Below, piece after piece: positions 26,614 through 35,515 of a DNA stretch of 64,000 nucleotides. The notes below the pieces were generated by a model that ran no database searches, had not been told where the DNA came from, and saw only the letters and a list, made by a program, of their open reading frames with translations. Source of the stretch: Paludibacter sp. GTDB taxonomy: Bacteria; Bacteroidota; Bacteroidia; Bacteroidales; Paludibacteraceae. The position numbers and the translations under genes are program-made. The stretch's first letter is position 1, and each line of letters starts with the position of its first letter. Location: the NCBI GenBank assembly GCA_028710415.1, contig JAQTUE010000028.1:1-64000 (forward strand). The letters are read 5' to 3'.

Positions 26614-27503
26614 TGAAATCACTCCGGTATCGAAACTCCACGCGAGCCAGTTGGGCTGAAGATTTTTCCTTTCTGAATAATGGTTTAGATAAAAGTGCAA
26701 AGGATAAATTCGATAATGATATTAACAATAAAGCAGATCTAAAAGTAAAAAAATCAAATCTAAAAGTAAGTGAGTTAAATCTTTATATTCACAAAACCCA
26801 TATTCTCAAAAATGTGAATTTGGAAATCCCGGATAAAAAAATCACCTGTATTATCGGACCTTCTGGTTGTGGTAAATCCACCTTGCTCAAAACATTCAAT
26901 CGTTTGATTGATGATACTGAAGGCGTAAAATACAAAGGTAGTATTTTGGTGGATGGAATGGATATTTTTGATTCAAAGACTGAGATTACAGAAATTCGTA
27001 AAAAAATGGGATTGTTATCGCAACGTCCTTGTCCACTTCCGATGTCTATTTATGATAATATCGCTTTTGGATGTAAAATGCACGGTGAACACCATCGAAA
27101 AAAGCTGAATCAGATTGTAGAAGAACAACTCAAAGCTGTTGGGCTTTGGGAAGAAGTGAAAAACCGTTTACATTCACCTGCCTCTAAACTATCAATTGGT
27201 CAGCAACAACGTTTATGCTTAGCCCGGGGTTTAGCCGTAGAGCCTGAATTTATTTTAGCTGATGAAGCAACTTCAGCCCTCGATCCGATTTCAAGTAAAC
27301 ATATTGAAGAACTATTTGTAGAACTCAAAGAAAATTATGCCATCATCATGGTGACGCATACCTTGCGTCAGGCTTTACGAATTGCCGATCATGTCATCTT
27401 TATGTATTTGGGTGAAGTCATTGAAGCTGGTCCTGCCGATGAAGTTTTTAATAATCCAAAACAAGAATTGACCAGAAAGTATTTAGAAGGAGCTTTTAGC
27501 TAA
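26613..27503 (+). CDS. PstB-like ABC ATPase
   Basis: A 296-residue ATP-binding subunit of the importer. Walker A is GPSGCGKST (82-90), the signature is LSIGQQQRLCLARGLA, and Walker B ends FILADEATSALD. There is a 50-residue N-terminal extension of low complexity, rich in Asp, Lys and Asn, that family members usually lack. The nucleotide-binding domain proper begins at about residue 50. It is the last transporter gene; the sulfite reductase gene starts 58 bp later and probably shares the mRNA. Confidence 0.9.
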   Translation: MKSLRYRNSTRASWAEDFSFLNNGLDKSAKDKFDNDINNKADLKVKKSNLKVSELNLYIHKTHILKNVNLEIPDKKITCIIGPSGCGKSTLLKTFNRLIDDTEGVKYKGSILVDGMDIFDSKTEITEIRKKMGLLSQRPCPLPMSIYDNIAFGCKMHGEHHRKKLNQIVEEQLKAVGLWEEVKNRLHSPASKLSIGQQQRLCLARGLAVEPEFILADEATSALDPISSKHIEELFVELKENYAIIMVTHTLRQALRIADHVIFMYLGEVIEAGPADEVFNNPKQELTRKYLEGAFS

Positions 27504-27561
27504 ATCATTACTCACATCTCATAATTCTTTTGACTCCTAACTATAGCCCAAATAATTAATT

Positions 27562-29910
27562 ATGTACAAATTACCAAATACCCTATCCGAAGATATTGCT
27601 TATTTTGGAACGCTCATTGACGATTTCAAACAAGGGAAAACAGAACCCGTCAAATTCAAAGGAAACCGCGTGCCTATGGGCATTTACGAACAACGCAAAG
27701 ACGGAACATACATGGTTCGTGTTCGTTGTACCGGAGGTTTTATCAGTCCTGAACAACTAAAACAAGTGGCACTGACTGCTCAATATCATAATTCGACACT
27801 TTTGCATATCACCACGCGTCAGGAAATTCAGATTCATCATATAAGTATTGAGCAGGTAAAAACTATTTTGCCAGATTTACAAGCCGTTGAACTTTCTTCC
27901 AAAGGTGGTGGAGGTAATACCGTTCGTAATTTTTTGGTAGATGTGAATAGTGGCATCAGTACTACCGAAGTGTTCGATGTGTTGCCTTACGCGGTTGATT
28001 TAACTACCCGATTAATCGCCGAACCTGATTCGTTTACGTTGCCCCGCAAGCTTAAAATAGCTTTCTCAACCAGCGAAACAAATGCTGATTTTGCTTTAAT
28101 CAATGACCTGGGATTTATCGCCACTATCAAAGATGGTAAACGTGGCTTTAAAGTATACCTGGGTGGTTCGGTGGCTTCCAATCCGACACTTGGTTGGGAA
28201 CTGTTCGCCTTCGCTCCCGAGGAAGATTTGGTAAATATTGCTGTTGCAGCCAAACGGTTTTTCAACAATCACGGTAACCGTAAAAACAAGCACAAAGCCC
28301 GAATCCGCTACATTTTCTATAAAGAAGGAGAAGAAAAAACAAAAGAATTATTCTTCAATTATTACAACGAGATTAAAGAAAACGAAGATTTTGTCTTTAA
28401 GCCCGGAAAGTTGGCTTTCGAATACAAAATTCCTACTTTTGATGCGGTTAAATTGTATTCCGAAGAGTTTGTAAATTGGAGAAAAAGGAATGTTTCAACC
28501 CAAAGGCAAAACGGATTGTACTCCACCATTGTTCCGTTTGTAAATGGGAATACCGACAGCGAATCGCTCTTGAAAATAGCTGAATTTGCTACTGAATTTG
28601 GGAATGATGTGTTGCGATTCACAGCGCGCCAGCAATTGCAGTTACGAAATATCCCTGAAAAATACCTTGGTAATTTGTATCTGTTGCTTAAAGAACTGCA
28701 CGTATCTACAGAACTTCCTGCTATAATAAACAATATTGTTTCGTGTACCGGTGCTGACACTTGCCGCCTTGGAATTTGTTATTCGAAAGGTGCCTCATTG
28801 GCATTACGGAAAAAACTAGCCAAAAGTAAACTCAATTTGGACGAAGTCTCCAATCTTCAAATCAATATCTCCGGCTGTCCGAATTCATGTGCACAGCAAA
28901 TATGGTCAGACATAGGTTTTCAGGGGCGTGTGGGCAGAAACGAACGCATGTATGCAGCTTATAACGTGTATGCCGGAGCTGCGAAAGGTGTTGATCCAAA
29001 ATTAGGTGCTATTTTAGGTTCAGTGAGCGCTCGCGACTTGCCACAATTCACAGAGGATATTTTGGCTGATTATATCCCGGTTAAATCGTCATACTCGTCA
29101 TTCAGAGCCTATCTGGATGCCGTAGGCACTGAAAATATCAAGGCATTGATTGAAAAATACAAAGAAGTTCCGAGCTTTGAAGAAGATAAAAACTATTATT
29201 ATGACTGGGGAAGTGAGGAACTGTTTTCAGTAGCAAACAAAGGTCCGGCAGAATGTTCAGCGGGTTTGTTTGACATGATTGATTTGGATTTAAAGTTTAT
29301 CAAACAAGGGTTTGCATTGCTGCAAACTGAAAATGACATACATAAAATAAATCTGATCTTATACGACATCGTATTTTCTTCATCGCGCATGTTACTGGTT
29401 ACTAAAGGAGCAGAACCAAAAACAACATCAGAAGCTTTTGAACTTTTTATTGAGAAATTTATCAATGAAGGTTTAGTAAGCGATTCATTCAAAGAGTTGG
29501 TGAAAACAGCTCAATCAAACCCGAATGCTGATTTTGTAATCAGAAAAGATGAGGTAATTGAATTGGCCGAAATTGTTATCAAACTTTACGAAGGAATGGA
29601 CGATTCCTTACAATTTAAAAATCAACCGGTAAAAGTGATAGAAATAAAACCTGAGAGTGCAGTTGGACAAACGGAAGATGTACTCTTAAAAACCCGTGTA
29701 AAAAACTTTAGGGGTGTAGCATGTCCGATGAATTTTGTAAAAACAAAGATTGAGCTTGCCACCTTAAAATCAGGTGACCTTTTAGAAGTTTGGCTTGACG
29801 ATGGTCAACCGATTCAAAATGTACCCGGATCAGTCCGAAATGAAGGACATAAAGTTATTTCAACAACACAAGTTGAAGATTACTGGAAAGTGCTAATCAA
29901 AAAGAATTGA
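27562..29910 (+). CDS. Sulfite reductase fused to a C-terminal TusA-like domain
   Basis: A 782-residue siroheme reductase. It contains two nitrite/sulfite reductase ferredoxin-like half domains, and the siroheme-[4Fe-4S] ligands are C395-x5-C401 and C439-x3-C443 (CTGADTC, CPNSC). A helical stretch of about 110 residues (about 565-690) follows. The last 70 residues form a TusA/SirA-type sulfur-carrier domain with Cys721 in GVACPMNFVKTK. The usual CPxP motif is CPMN here. The fusion suggests that the sulfide product is passed on as a persulfide. It lies after the PstSCAB-like importer, so the substrate is probably sulfite rather than nitrite. Confidence 0.88.
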   Translation: MYKLPNTLSEDIAYFGTLIDDFKQGKTEPVKFKGNRVPMGIYEQRKDGTYMVRVRCTGGFISPEQLKQVALTAQYHNSTLLHITTRQEIQIHHISIEQVKTILPDLQAVELSSKGGGGNTVRNFLVDVNSGISTTEVFDVLPYAVDLTTRLIAEPDSFTLPRKLKIAFSTSETNADFALINDLGFIATIKDGKRGFKVYLGGSVASNPTLGWELFAFAPEEDLVNIAVAAKRFFNNHGNRKNKHKARIRYIFYKEGEEKTKELFFNYYNEIKENEDFVFKPGKLAFEYKIPTFDAVKLYSEEFVNWRKRNVSTQRQNGLYSTIVPFVNGNTDSESLLKIAEFATEFGNDVLRFTARQQLQLRNIPEKYLGNLYLLLKELHVSTELPAIINNIVSCTGADTCRLGICYSKGASLALRKKLAKSKLNLDEVSNLQINISGCPNSCAQQIWSDIGFQGRVGRNERMYAAYNVYAGAAKGVDPKLGAILGSVSARDLPQFTEDILADYIPVKSSYSSFRAYLDAVGTENIKALIEKYKEVPSFEEDKNYYYDWGSEELFSVANKGPAECSAGLFDMIDLDLKFIKQGFALLQTENDIHKINLILYDIVFSSSRMLLVTKGAEPKTTSEAFELFIEKFINEGLVSDSFKELVKTAQSNPNADFVIRKDEVIELAEIVIKLYEGMDDSLQFKNQPVKVIEIKPESAVGQTEDVLLKTRVKNFRGVACPMNFVKTKIELATLKSGDLLEVWLDDGQPIQNVPGSVRNEGHKVISTTQVEDYWKVLIKKN

Positions 29911-30251
29911 TTTGTGTTAGCTTATTTTTCTCAATTATTATTCAAATGGTTTCCGACAATGAACGTTATGAAAAATAGAATGAAAATATTTAATGCATGA
30001 GCTGATATTTTGATTATTCTAAAACTCAGGATTTGTCCTGACAAACAGTAAATAACCAATAATTATTTACATGTCATGAATAATCAGTTATCTGAGAATC
30101 CAAAAATAATATCAGAATCAAGCGAAGTCAAAGACATTCAAAAGCGATGTTTGAAAATTTTGATTTGATAAATAAAATTAATTTTACAATAAGATCATCG
30201 AATGGAAATGCGGTCCTATTAACTGCATGTTCTTACCCCGAAACTTCAGCT
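29911..30251. other. Intergenic region downstream of sulfite reductase
   Basis: No ORF is supported. Two small hairpins are visible: CAGGA-TTTG-TCCTG (30028-30041) and GTAAATAA/TTATTTAC (30048-30070). Neither has a U run. Confidence 0.4.
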
Positions 30252-30290
30252 AAAACATCGAAATTCAATGGGTTTCGATGTTTTTTCTTG
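30252..30290 (+). terminator. Strong terminator upstream of the DEAD-box gene
   Basis: A 12-bp stem (AAAACATCGAAA / TTTCGATGTTTT) with a 9-base loop and continuing Ts. It may end the long sulfite-reductase transcript or a small RNA from the 340-base gap. Confidence 0.85.
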
Positions 30291-30331
30291 TCTGATAGTG
30301 ACTGAATTGAATATACTTACTTAAAATTGCG

Positions 30332-30339
30332 TATCTTTG
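30332..30339 (+). promoter_or_regulatory. -7 box of the DEAD-box helicase gene
   Basis: TATCTTTG followed by GCA, 21 bases before the ATG at 30361. An in-frame TTG at 30337 lies inside this box and so cannot be the translation start from this promoter. Confidence 0.75.
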
Positions 30340-30360
30340 CAGTCAAATAATATATTATCA

Positions 30361-31587
30361 ATGAGATTTGACGAACTTCCCCTTTGTGATGCCGTGTTGG
30401 ACGGATTGCAAGCTATGAATTTTAAAGAAGCCACTCCGGTTCAGGAACAAACCATACCAGTAATACTTCAAAAACGTGACGTAATAGCCTGTGCCCAAAC
30501 CGGTACCGGTAAAACTGCCGCCTTTATTTTACCCCTGTTGCATAACCTGCAATCCGAAAAACACAATGAAAATTTTGTAAATGCCATTATCATGGCGCCG
30601 ACACGTGAGTTGGCTCAACAAATCGACCAGCAAATGGAAGGTTTCTCGTATTTTACTTCTTTTTCGTCGGTAGCTGTCTATGGTGGGAATGATTCGAATG
30701 CCTGGGATGTACAGCGTCGTGGGCTACAAAAAGGTGCCGATGTAGTCATTGCCACTCCGGGAAGGTTGCTTTCGCACATTAATCTCTACGACATTGATTT
30801 TTCACATGTAAAATACTTTATCCTTGATGAAGCAGACCGCATGCTCGATATGGGATTCTTCGACGACATTATGCAGGTGGTAAACCGCTTGCCAAAGGAC
30901 CGTCAGACCATCATGTTCTCGGCTACCATGCCTCCAAAAATCCGCCTGCTTGCCAAGACGATCATGCATGATCCGTTTGAAGTGAAAATCGCGGTTTCCA
31001 AGCCCCCTGAAAACATTATGCAAACGGCTTATATCTGTTATGAAGCCCAGAAACAGGGAATCATTCGCCATTTGTTTGTGGAACAGGAATCCAATAAAGT
31101 GATTATTTTCTCGGGCTCAAAGCTTAAGGTGAAGGAACTTTTCAAAACATTCCGTCAAATGGGCCTTTCGGTAGGTGAGATGCATTCCGACCTGGATCAG
31201 GTACAACGTGACCACATTATGCATGAATTCAGGAACAACCGGGTGAACATTCTGGTAGCTACCGATATTGTATCCCGTGGTATAGATATCGATGATATTT
31301 CATTAATCATTAACTACGATGTGCCTCACGATGCCGAGGATTATGTACACCGTATCGGACGTACCGCACGAGCCAGTGCTAAGGGAATGTCCATTACCTT
31401 TGTTTCGGTGGAGGAACAATATAAGTTTAAACAAATTGAAGAATTCCTTGAAAAGGATATTTACAAAATACCAATGCCCATAGAATTGGGTGAATCCCCG
31501 GAATATAACCCTGAAAAAAACAAACATTTTAAAAAGACCTTTACAAAAGGAAAAGGATCTTTTCAACGTAACAAGATCAGAAAGTAA
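30361..31587 (+). CDS. DEAD-box ATP-dependent RNA helicase (RhlE-like)
   Basis: A 408-residue RNA helicase for RNA unwinding or ribosome assembly. Motifs in order: Q motif with Q28, motif I AQTGTGKT (45-52), PTRELAQQ, TPGRLL, DEAD in ILDEADRMLDMGF, SAT in MFSATMPP, and HRIGRTARA. A basic C-terminal tail (KKTFTKGKGSFQRNKIRK) probably binds RNA. The start at 30361 is chosen because the promoter -7 box overlaps the upstream TTG. It is monocistronic with its own terminator. Confidence 0.94.
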   Translation: MRFDELPLCDAVLDGLQAMNFKEATPVQEQTIPVILQKRDVIACAQTGTGKTAAFILPLLHNLQSEKHNENFVNAIIMAPTRELAQQIDQQMEGFSYFTSFSSVAVYGGNDSNAWDVQRRGLQKGADVVIATPGRLLSHINLYDIDFSHVKYFILDEADRMLDMGFFDDIMQVVNRLPKDRQTIMFSATMPPKIRLLAKTIMHDPFEVKIAVSKPPENIMQTAYICYEAQKQGIIRHLFVEQESNKVIIFSGSKLKVKELFKTFRQMGLSVGEMHSDLDQVQRDHIMHEFRNNRVNILVATDIVSRGIDIDDISLIINYDVPHDAEDYVHRIGRTARASAKGMSITFVSVEEQYKFKQIEEFLEKDIYKIPMPIELGESPEYNPEKNKHFKKTFTKGKGSFQRNKIRK

Positions 31588-31615
31588 TTCAAATTCAGGA
31601 TACTTTTCAAACAAC

Positions 31616-31655
31616 AAATAAGGGCTGTGATTTTTCAAGGCCCTTATTTGTTTTC
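31616..31655 (+). terminator. Terminator after the DEAD-box helicase
   Basis: A 10-bp perfect stem (AAATAAGGGC / GCCCTTATTT) with a 14-base loop, followed by GTTTTC. Confidence 0.85.
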
Positions 31656-31796
31656 TGTATTACCACAACTATATTTTTACTCTCCGGTGTTACTAAAAAA
31701 ACAGGACAAGTATTGATAGCTGTATTTTAATTTCTTTTGTACTTTCTGTTATTTCTTTTCCCTTTTTGGCAATTCCGCCATTCAGATACTCTATAG

Positions 31797-31891
31797 AGAG
31801 GGTTGCGAGAAGGTTGAGAGAGGGTTCATTGAGGGTTATCCCTCCGAACCCTCAATGAACCCTCAATGAACCCTCATTCAACCCCCTCTAA
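31797..31891. repeat. GAGGGTTCATT hairpin repeat, copy 2
   Basis: GAGGGTTCATTGAGGGTT (31820-31837) is followed after 9 bases by its exact complement (31847-31864), giving an 18-bp perfect stem flanked by further degenerate units. It shares its unit with the element at 18551-18640, so this is a dispersed intergenic repeat family. Confidence 0.9.
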
Positions 31892-31993
31892 GCCAAAACA
31901 AAATAAAACCATTTAAAAAGTATCTCATGAACGAAAATAATACAACGTTTTCTAACCATTATTGTTTTTTCGGGAGGGTCCTAAAACTTTATG

Positions 31994-32001
31994 TAACTTT
32001 G
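31994..32001 (+). promoter_or_regulatory. -7 box of pabB
   Basis: TAACTTTG followed by GCA, 21 bases upstream of the pabB ATG. Confidence 0.6.
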
Positions 32002-32022
32002 CAGGCAATATAATTTATTTCA

Positions 32023-33024
32023 ATGACTGAGAGCTTTCCATATCCGTGTCTTTCTAAACAGCAACTTATAGGGCAGATGAACCTTCTGGCCTCTACGCAT
32101 ACACCCTTTTTCTTCCTGATCGATTACAAAGCCGAAAATGGGTATGCGATACAGCTAAACGAAATGGACGCGAACTACATCCAATTCCAATTTGAGGACG
32201 CACCCCCAATGCCGGCTGAAGAAAAGCCGGAGCCACCCATCAGGCAATGGGATCTTCAACCCCTGAGTCTGAAAGACTATCAGCCTAAGTTCGACTATGT
32301 TCAGAAACAAATTCATGCCGGCAATTCGTTTCTGGTTAACCTGACCCAGCCAACGAAAGTACAAACCAATCTGTCGCTGTACGAACTTTATTCCAAAAGT
32401 CGTGCCAGGTATAAAGTATGGGTAAAAGATTCAATGCTGGTGCTTTCGCCTGAGACTTTTGTACGCATCGAGGGACAGTCTATTTCCTCGTTTCCAATGA
32501 AGGGTACCATTGATGCGGCAATTCCGGATGCAGAAGAGGTAATTCTGAATGATCCAAAAGAAATGGCTGAGCATGCCACTATTGTTGACTTAATACGCAA
32601 TGACCTGAGTCTGGTGGCCGATCATGTTGAGGTTAAGCGTTTCAGGTATGTTGAAAAGATCAAAACCAATAAACAGGATTTATTACAGGTCAGTTCGGAA
32701 ATAACCGGGTTGTTACCTGCGGATTATCTGCAACGACTGGGAACTATTTTGTTTGAGTTGCTACCTGCCGGGTCAATCAGTGGCGCCCCGAAAGCAAAGA
32801 CCCTTGAAATAATACAGCAGGCAGAAGGCTATGACCGGGGATATTATACCGGAATATGCGGTCATTTTGATGGTGAAAATCTTAATTCGGGTGTTATGAT
32901 CCGTTTTTTGGAACAGGTTAATGGACAATTGGTTTTTAAAAGCGGTGGTGGGATAACCGCCCAGAGTGAATTGATAAAAGAATATGAAGAATTAATACAG
33001 AAAGTCTATGTGCCGGTTTATTGA
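32023..33024 (+). CDS. pabB: Aminodeoxychorismate synthase component I
   Basis: A 333-residue chorismate-utilising enzyme that makes 4-amino-4-deoxychorismate for folate. The C-terminal chorismate-binding domain has FPMKGTIDA, DLIRNDLS, LLPAGSISGAPK and YYTGICGHF, typical of PabB. It is shorter than E. coli PabB (about 450) because the N-terminal domain is reduced, as in other compact Bacteroidota forms. It overlaps the following aminotransferase gene by 17 bp, which completes the route to 4-aminobenzoate. No glutamine amidotransferase subunit is nearby. Confidence 0.9.
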   Translation: MTESFPYPCLSKQQLIGQMNLLASTHTPFFFLIDYKAENGYAIQLNEMDANYIQFQFEDAPPMPAEEKPEPPIRQWDLQPLSLKDYQPKFDYVQKQIHAGNSFLVNLTQPTKVQTNLSLYELYSKSRARYKVWVKDSMLVLSPETFVRIEGQSISSFPMKGTIDAAIPDAEEVILNDPKEMAEHATIVDLIRNDLSLVADHVEVKRFRYVEKIKTNKQDLLQVSSEITGLLPADYLQRLGTILFELLPAGSISGAPKAKTLEIIQQAEGYDRGYYTGICGHFDGENLNSGVMIRFLEQVNGQLVFKSGGGITAQSELIKEYEELIQKVYVPVY

Positions 33025-33604
33025 ATCCATACAATTGAATAATGGAGTGTTTAAACGCCTCGAACTTCATCAGGAGCGTGTCAGGTTAGCTTTGAAGGAT
33101 TACTATCCGGGTGTAAAAGCCTTTGACCTGGTTGAATCCTTACATACAACTACCTTTCCGGTGACGAAGATTTATAAATGCCGGGTGCTGTACGATTCTG
33201 TTATTCGGAAAATAGAATACATACCGTATACGCAACGTAAGATCAATTCTTTAAAATTGGTGGAAACTGATATGGAGAGCACGCACTATAAATTGGAAGA
33301 CAGAAGTTTATATAATGCTGCTTTTGCATTGCGCGGTGAATGTGATGAGATAATCCTGGTAAAGAACGGGTTGTTGACCGATACTTCCTTCACAAATATT
33401 GCCCTGTATGACGGAATTCAATGGTATACGCCACGCTCTCCCCTGATTTACGGGGTGAACAGGGCGGAGTTGATTCAACAGGGTGTTTTAACAGAGAAAG
33501 ATATAAATGCTTCCGATTTGGTGAACTTTACACGGGTTTCACTGTTTAATGCTATGAATGAGTTTGGTAGTATTGAATTGGATATTTCCGCAATTCGGCA
33601 ATAA
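33008..33604 (+). CDS. Class IV aminotransferase, probable aminodeoxychorismate lyase
   Basis: A 198-residue PLP fold-IV enzyme. The likely PLP lysine is in STHYKLEDR, the acidic residue segment is LLTDTSFTNIAL (Asp where Glu is usual), and TPRSPLIYGVNRAEL is the substrate/phosphate segment. Because it overlaps pabB by 17 bp it is most likely the lyase (PabC role) that forms 4-aminobenzoate. At below 200 residues it is short for the family (about 270), mainly at the N-terminus, so another activity cannot be excluded. Confidence 0.78.
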   Translation: MCRFIESIQLNNGVFKRLELHQERVRLALKDYYPGVKAFDLVESLHTTTFPVTKIYKCRVLYDSVIRKIEYIPYTQRKINSLKLVETDMESTHYKLEDRSLYNAAFALRGECDEIILVKNGLLTDTSFTNIALYDGIQWYTPRSPLIYGVNRAELIQQGVLTEKDINASDLVNFTRVSLFNAMNEFGSIELDISAIRQ

Positions 33605-33681
33605 ATATATTAATATAGCGAATTTAATGTTCATTTAATTTTGATTTGTAAGATAAATAATCAAATTATTTTCACTTTGTA

Positions 33682-33712
33682 TTTGCTGGTTAAATAAAAT
33701 ACTGTATCTTTG
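33682..33712 (+). promoter_or_regulatory. Promoter of the leucine operon
   Basis: TTTG at 33682-33685 and TATCTTTG at 33705-33712 are separated by exactly 19 bp, a full match to the Bacteroidota -33/-7 consensus. Confidence 0.85.
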
Positions 33713-33733
33713 CAACGTTTTTAAGATGAAACA

Positions 33734-33796
33734 ATGAACAAAAGTTATTTACATATCCTCCTACTCGGTATTATTATTCTCTTGCAGCACAAGTAG
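33734..33796 (+). CDS. Leucine operon leader peptide
   Basis: A 20-residue peptide containing HILLLGIIILLQHK, with six Leu and four Ile codons, many of them adjacent. It lies 22 bases after the promoter and 40 bases before a strong terminator hairpin. This is the classic arrangement of transcription attenuation: scarce charged Leu or Ile tRNA stalls the ribosome and prevents the terminator from forming. It is far below the size of a normal gene and has no other role evident. Confidence 0.88.
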   Translation: MNKSYLHILLLGIIILLQHK

Positions 33797-33835
33797 AAGT
33801 GAGTTTGGTATGTAGTAAAATACAATATAATAGAT

Positions 33836-33868
33836 AGCCTTTCTCACATGTGTGAGAAAGGCTTTTTT
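33836..33868 (+). terminator. Attenuator terminator of the leucine operon
   Basis: A 13-bp perfect stem (AGCCTTTCTCACA / TGTGTGAGAAAGGCT) followed by six Ts, located between the leader peptide and leuA. Confidence 0.93.
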
Positions 33869-33898
33869 AATTTAGAAATTTTCAAAACAGACAATAAT

Positions 33899-35392
33899 AT
33901 GGATAGATTATTTATCTTTGATACCACATTACGCGATGGCGAACAGGTTCCGGGTTGCCAGTTAAACACTATTGAAAAGATTCAGGTGGCCCGTGCGTTG
34001 GAAACATTAGGCGTGGATGTGATTGAAGCAGGTTTCCCGATATCAAGCCCGGGTGATTTTAATTCAGTGGTTGAAATCTCGAAAGCAGTGACCTGGCCTA
34101 CGATATGCGCCTTAACGCGCGGAGTTCAAAAAGATATTGATGTGGCTGCCGAAGCACTCAAGTATGCAAAAAACAAACGGATACATACCGGAATCGGGAC
34201 CTCCGATTTTCATATAAAACATAAATTCAATTCCAACCAGGAAGATATCCTGGAACGTGCTATTGCAGCAGTGAAATATGCCAAGAAGTATGTGGAAGAT
34301 GTTGAATTCTATTGTGAGGATGCCGGGCGGACTGATAATGTTTACCTTGCCCGGGTGGTTGAAGCCGTGATTAAAGCCGGAGCTACCGTAGTAAATATCC
34401 CGGATACTACCGGATATTGCCTGCCCTGGGAGTTTGGTGATAAGATCAGGTTCCTGATGGAAAATGTCAAGGGAGTACACAATGCGATTATATCCACACA
34501 TTGCCATAATGATTTAGGGATGGCAACTGCCAATACTATTTCAGGAGTTTTGAATGGTGCCCGTCAGGTAGAAGTAACCATGAACGGTATCGGCGAACGT
34601 GCAGGAAATACAGCACTGGAAGAAATAGCCATGATCCTGAAATGCCACAAAGGGTTGAATATCGAAACACAAATCAATACACAGAAAATATCTTCAACCA
34701 GCCGGTTGGTTTCGAGCCTTATGAATATGCCGATACAACCTAATAAAGCGGTGGTCGGTCGTAACGCATTTGCACATTCCTCGGGGATTCACCAGGATGG
34801 CGTATTGAAGAACCGTGAAAGCTACGAAATCATGGATCCGAAAGATGTAGGCATCGATGAAAATTCAATTGTCTTGACAGCCAGAAGTGGTCGTGCAGCA
34901 TTGAAACATCGCTTGCACTTGTTAGGGATGGAAACAGAAGGTGATAAGCTGGATGCCATATACGAAGAGTTTTTAAAGCTGGCTGACAGGAAAAAGGATA
35001 TCAATGATGACGATATATTATTGATAGCCGGAATGGAACGCAACGAAAAGCAACGGATTAAACTTGATTACCTGCAGGTTACCTCAGGTGTTGGTGTGAA
35101 AGCTGTTGCCAGTATCGGATTGATGATTGCCAATGAGAAATTTGAAGCTGCTGCTTCGGGCAATGGACCGGTTGATGCGGCTATCAAAGCACTGAAGCAA
35201 ATCATCAACCGTGAAATGAATTTGCAGGAATTTACCATTCAGGCAATAAATAAAGGCAGTGATGATGTGGGTAAGGTGCATATGCAGGTTGAACACCAGG
35301 GTGCCATTTATTATGGTTTTGGTGCAAATACCGATATTGTGGCAGCATCTGTGGAGGCCTATATCAATGCAATCAATAAATTTGTAAAATAA
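33899..35392 (+). CDS. leuA: 2-isopropylmalate synthase
   Basis: A 497-residue enzyme that commits 2-oxoisovalerate to leucine by condensing it with acetyl-CoA. The start at 33899 ([16 protein letters not shown]) is preferred because an upstream in-frame ATG at 33848 lies inside the attenuator hairpin. The catalytic HMGL-like domain carries [13 protein letters not shown] and the metal motif [11 protein letters not shown]-terminal regulatory LeuA domain (about 375-497) probably binds leucine. It is the first gene after the leader peptide and attenuator. Confidence 0.94.
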   Translation: MDRLFIFDTTLRDGEQVPGCQLNTIEKIQVARALETLGVDVIEAGFPISSPGDFNSVVEISKAVTWPTICALTRGVQKDIDVAAEALKYAKNKRIHTGIGTSDFHIKHKFNSNQEDILERAIAAVKYAKKYVEDVEFYCEDAGRTDNVYLARVVEAVIKAGATVVNIPDTTGYCLPWEFGDKIRFLMENVKGVHNAIISTHCHNDLGMATANTISGVLNGARQVEVTMNGIGERAGNTALEEIAMILKCHKGLNIETQINTQKISSTSRLVSSLMNMPIQPNKAVVGRNAFAHSSGIHQDGVLKNRESYEIMDPKDVGIDENSIVLTARSGRAALKHRLHLLGMETEGDKLDAIYEEFLKLADRKKDINDDDILLIAGMERNEKQRIKLDYLQVTSGVGVKAVASIGLMIANEKFEAAASGNGPVDAAIKALKQIINREMNLQEFTIQAINKGSDDVGKVHMQVEHQGAIYYGFGANTDIVAASVEAYINAINKFVK

Positions 35393-35515
35393 AGAACTTG
35401 CTACTCCAAAATTTAGTAAGGAACGGAATAAACAGAGTGAGAAAATAAAAAGATAAACTACAATATGCAAGCTTAGACTCCGGTAATAGGAATTGAGGAT
35501 GCTAAATAATTATTT

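Noticed and set aside
23826-27503. Phosphate-starvation (pst) operon
   Set aside because: No phoU or pho regulator genes, and the promoter and downstream sulfite reductase place it in sulfur metabolism; kept only as the family name.
30337-30360. TTG start for the DEAD-box helicase
   Set aside because: The TTG lies inside the -7 box TATCTTTG, so a transcript from this promoter would not contain it; the ATG at 30361 fits the family.
33848-33898. Longer LeuA start
   Set aside because: The ATG is inside the attenuator hairpin; the LeuA domain starts at 33899.
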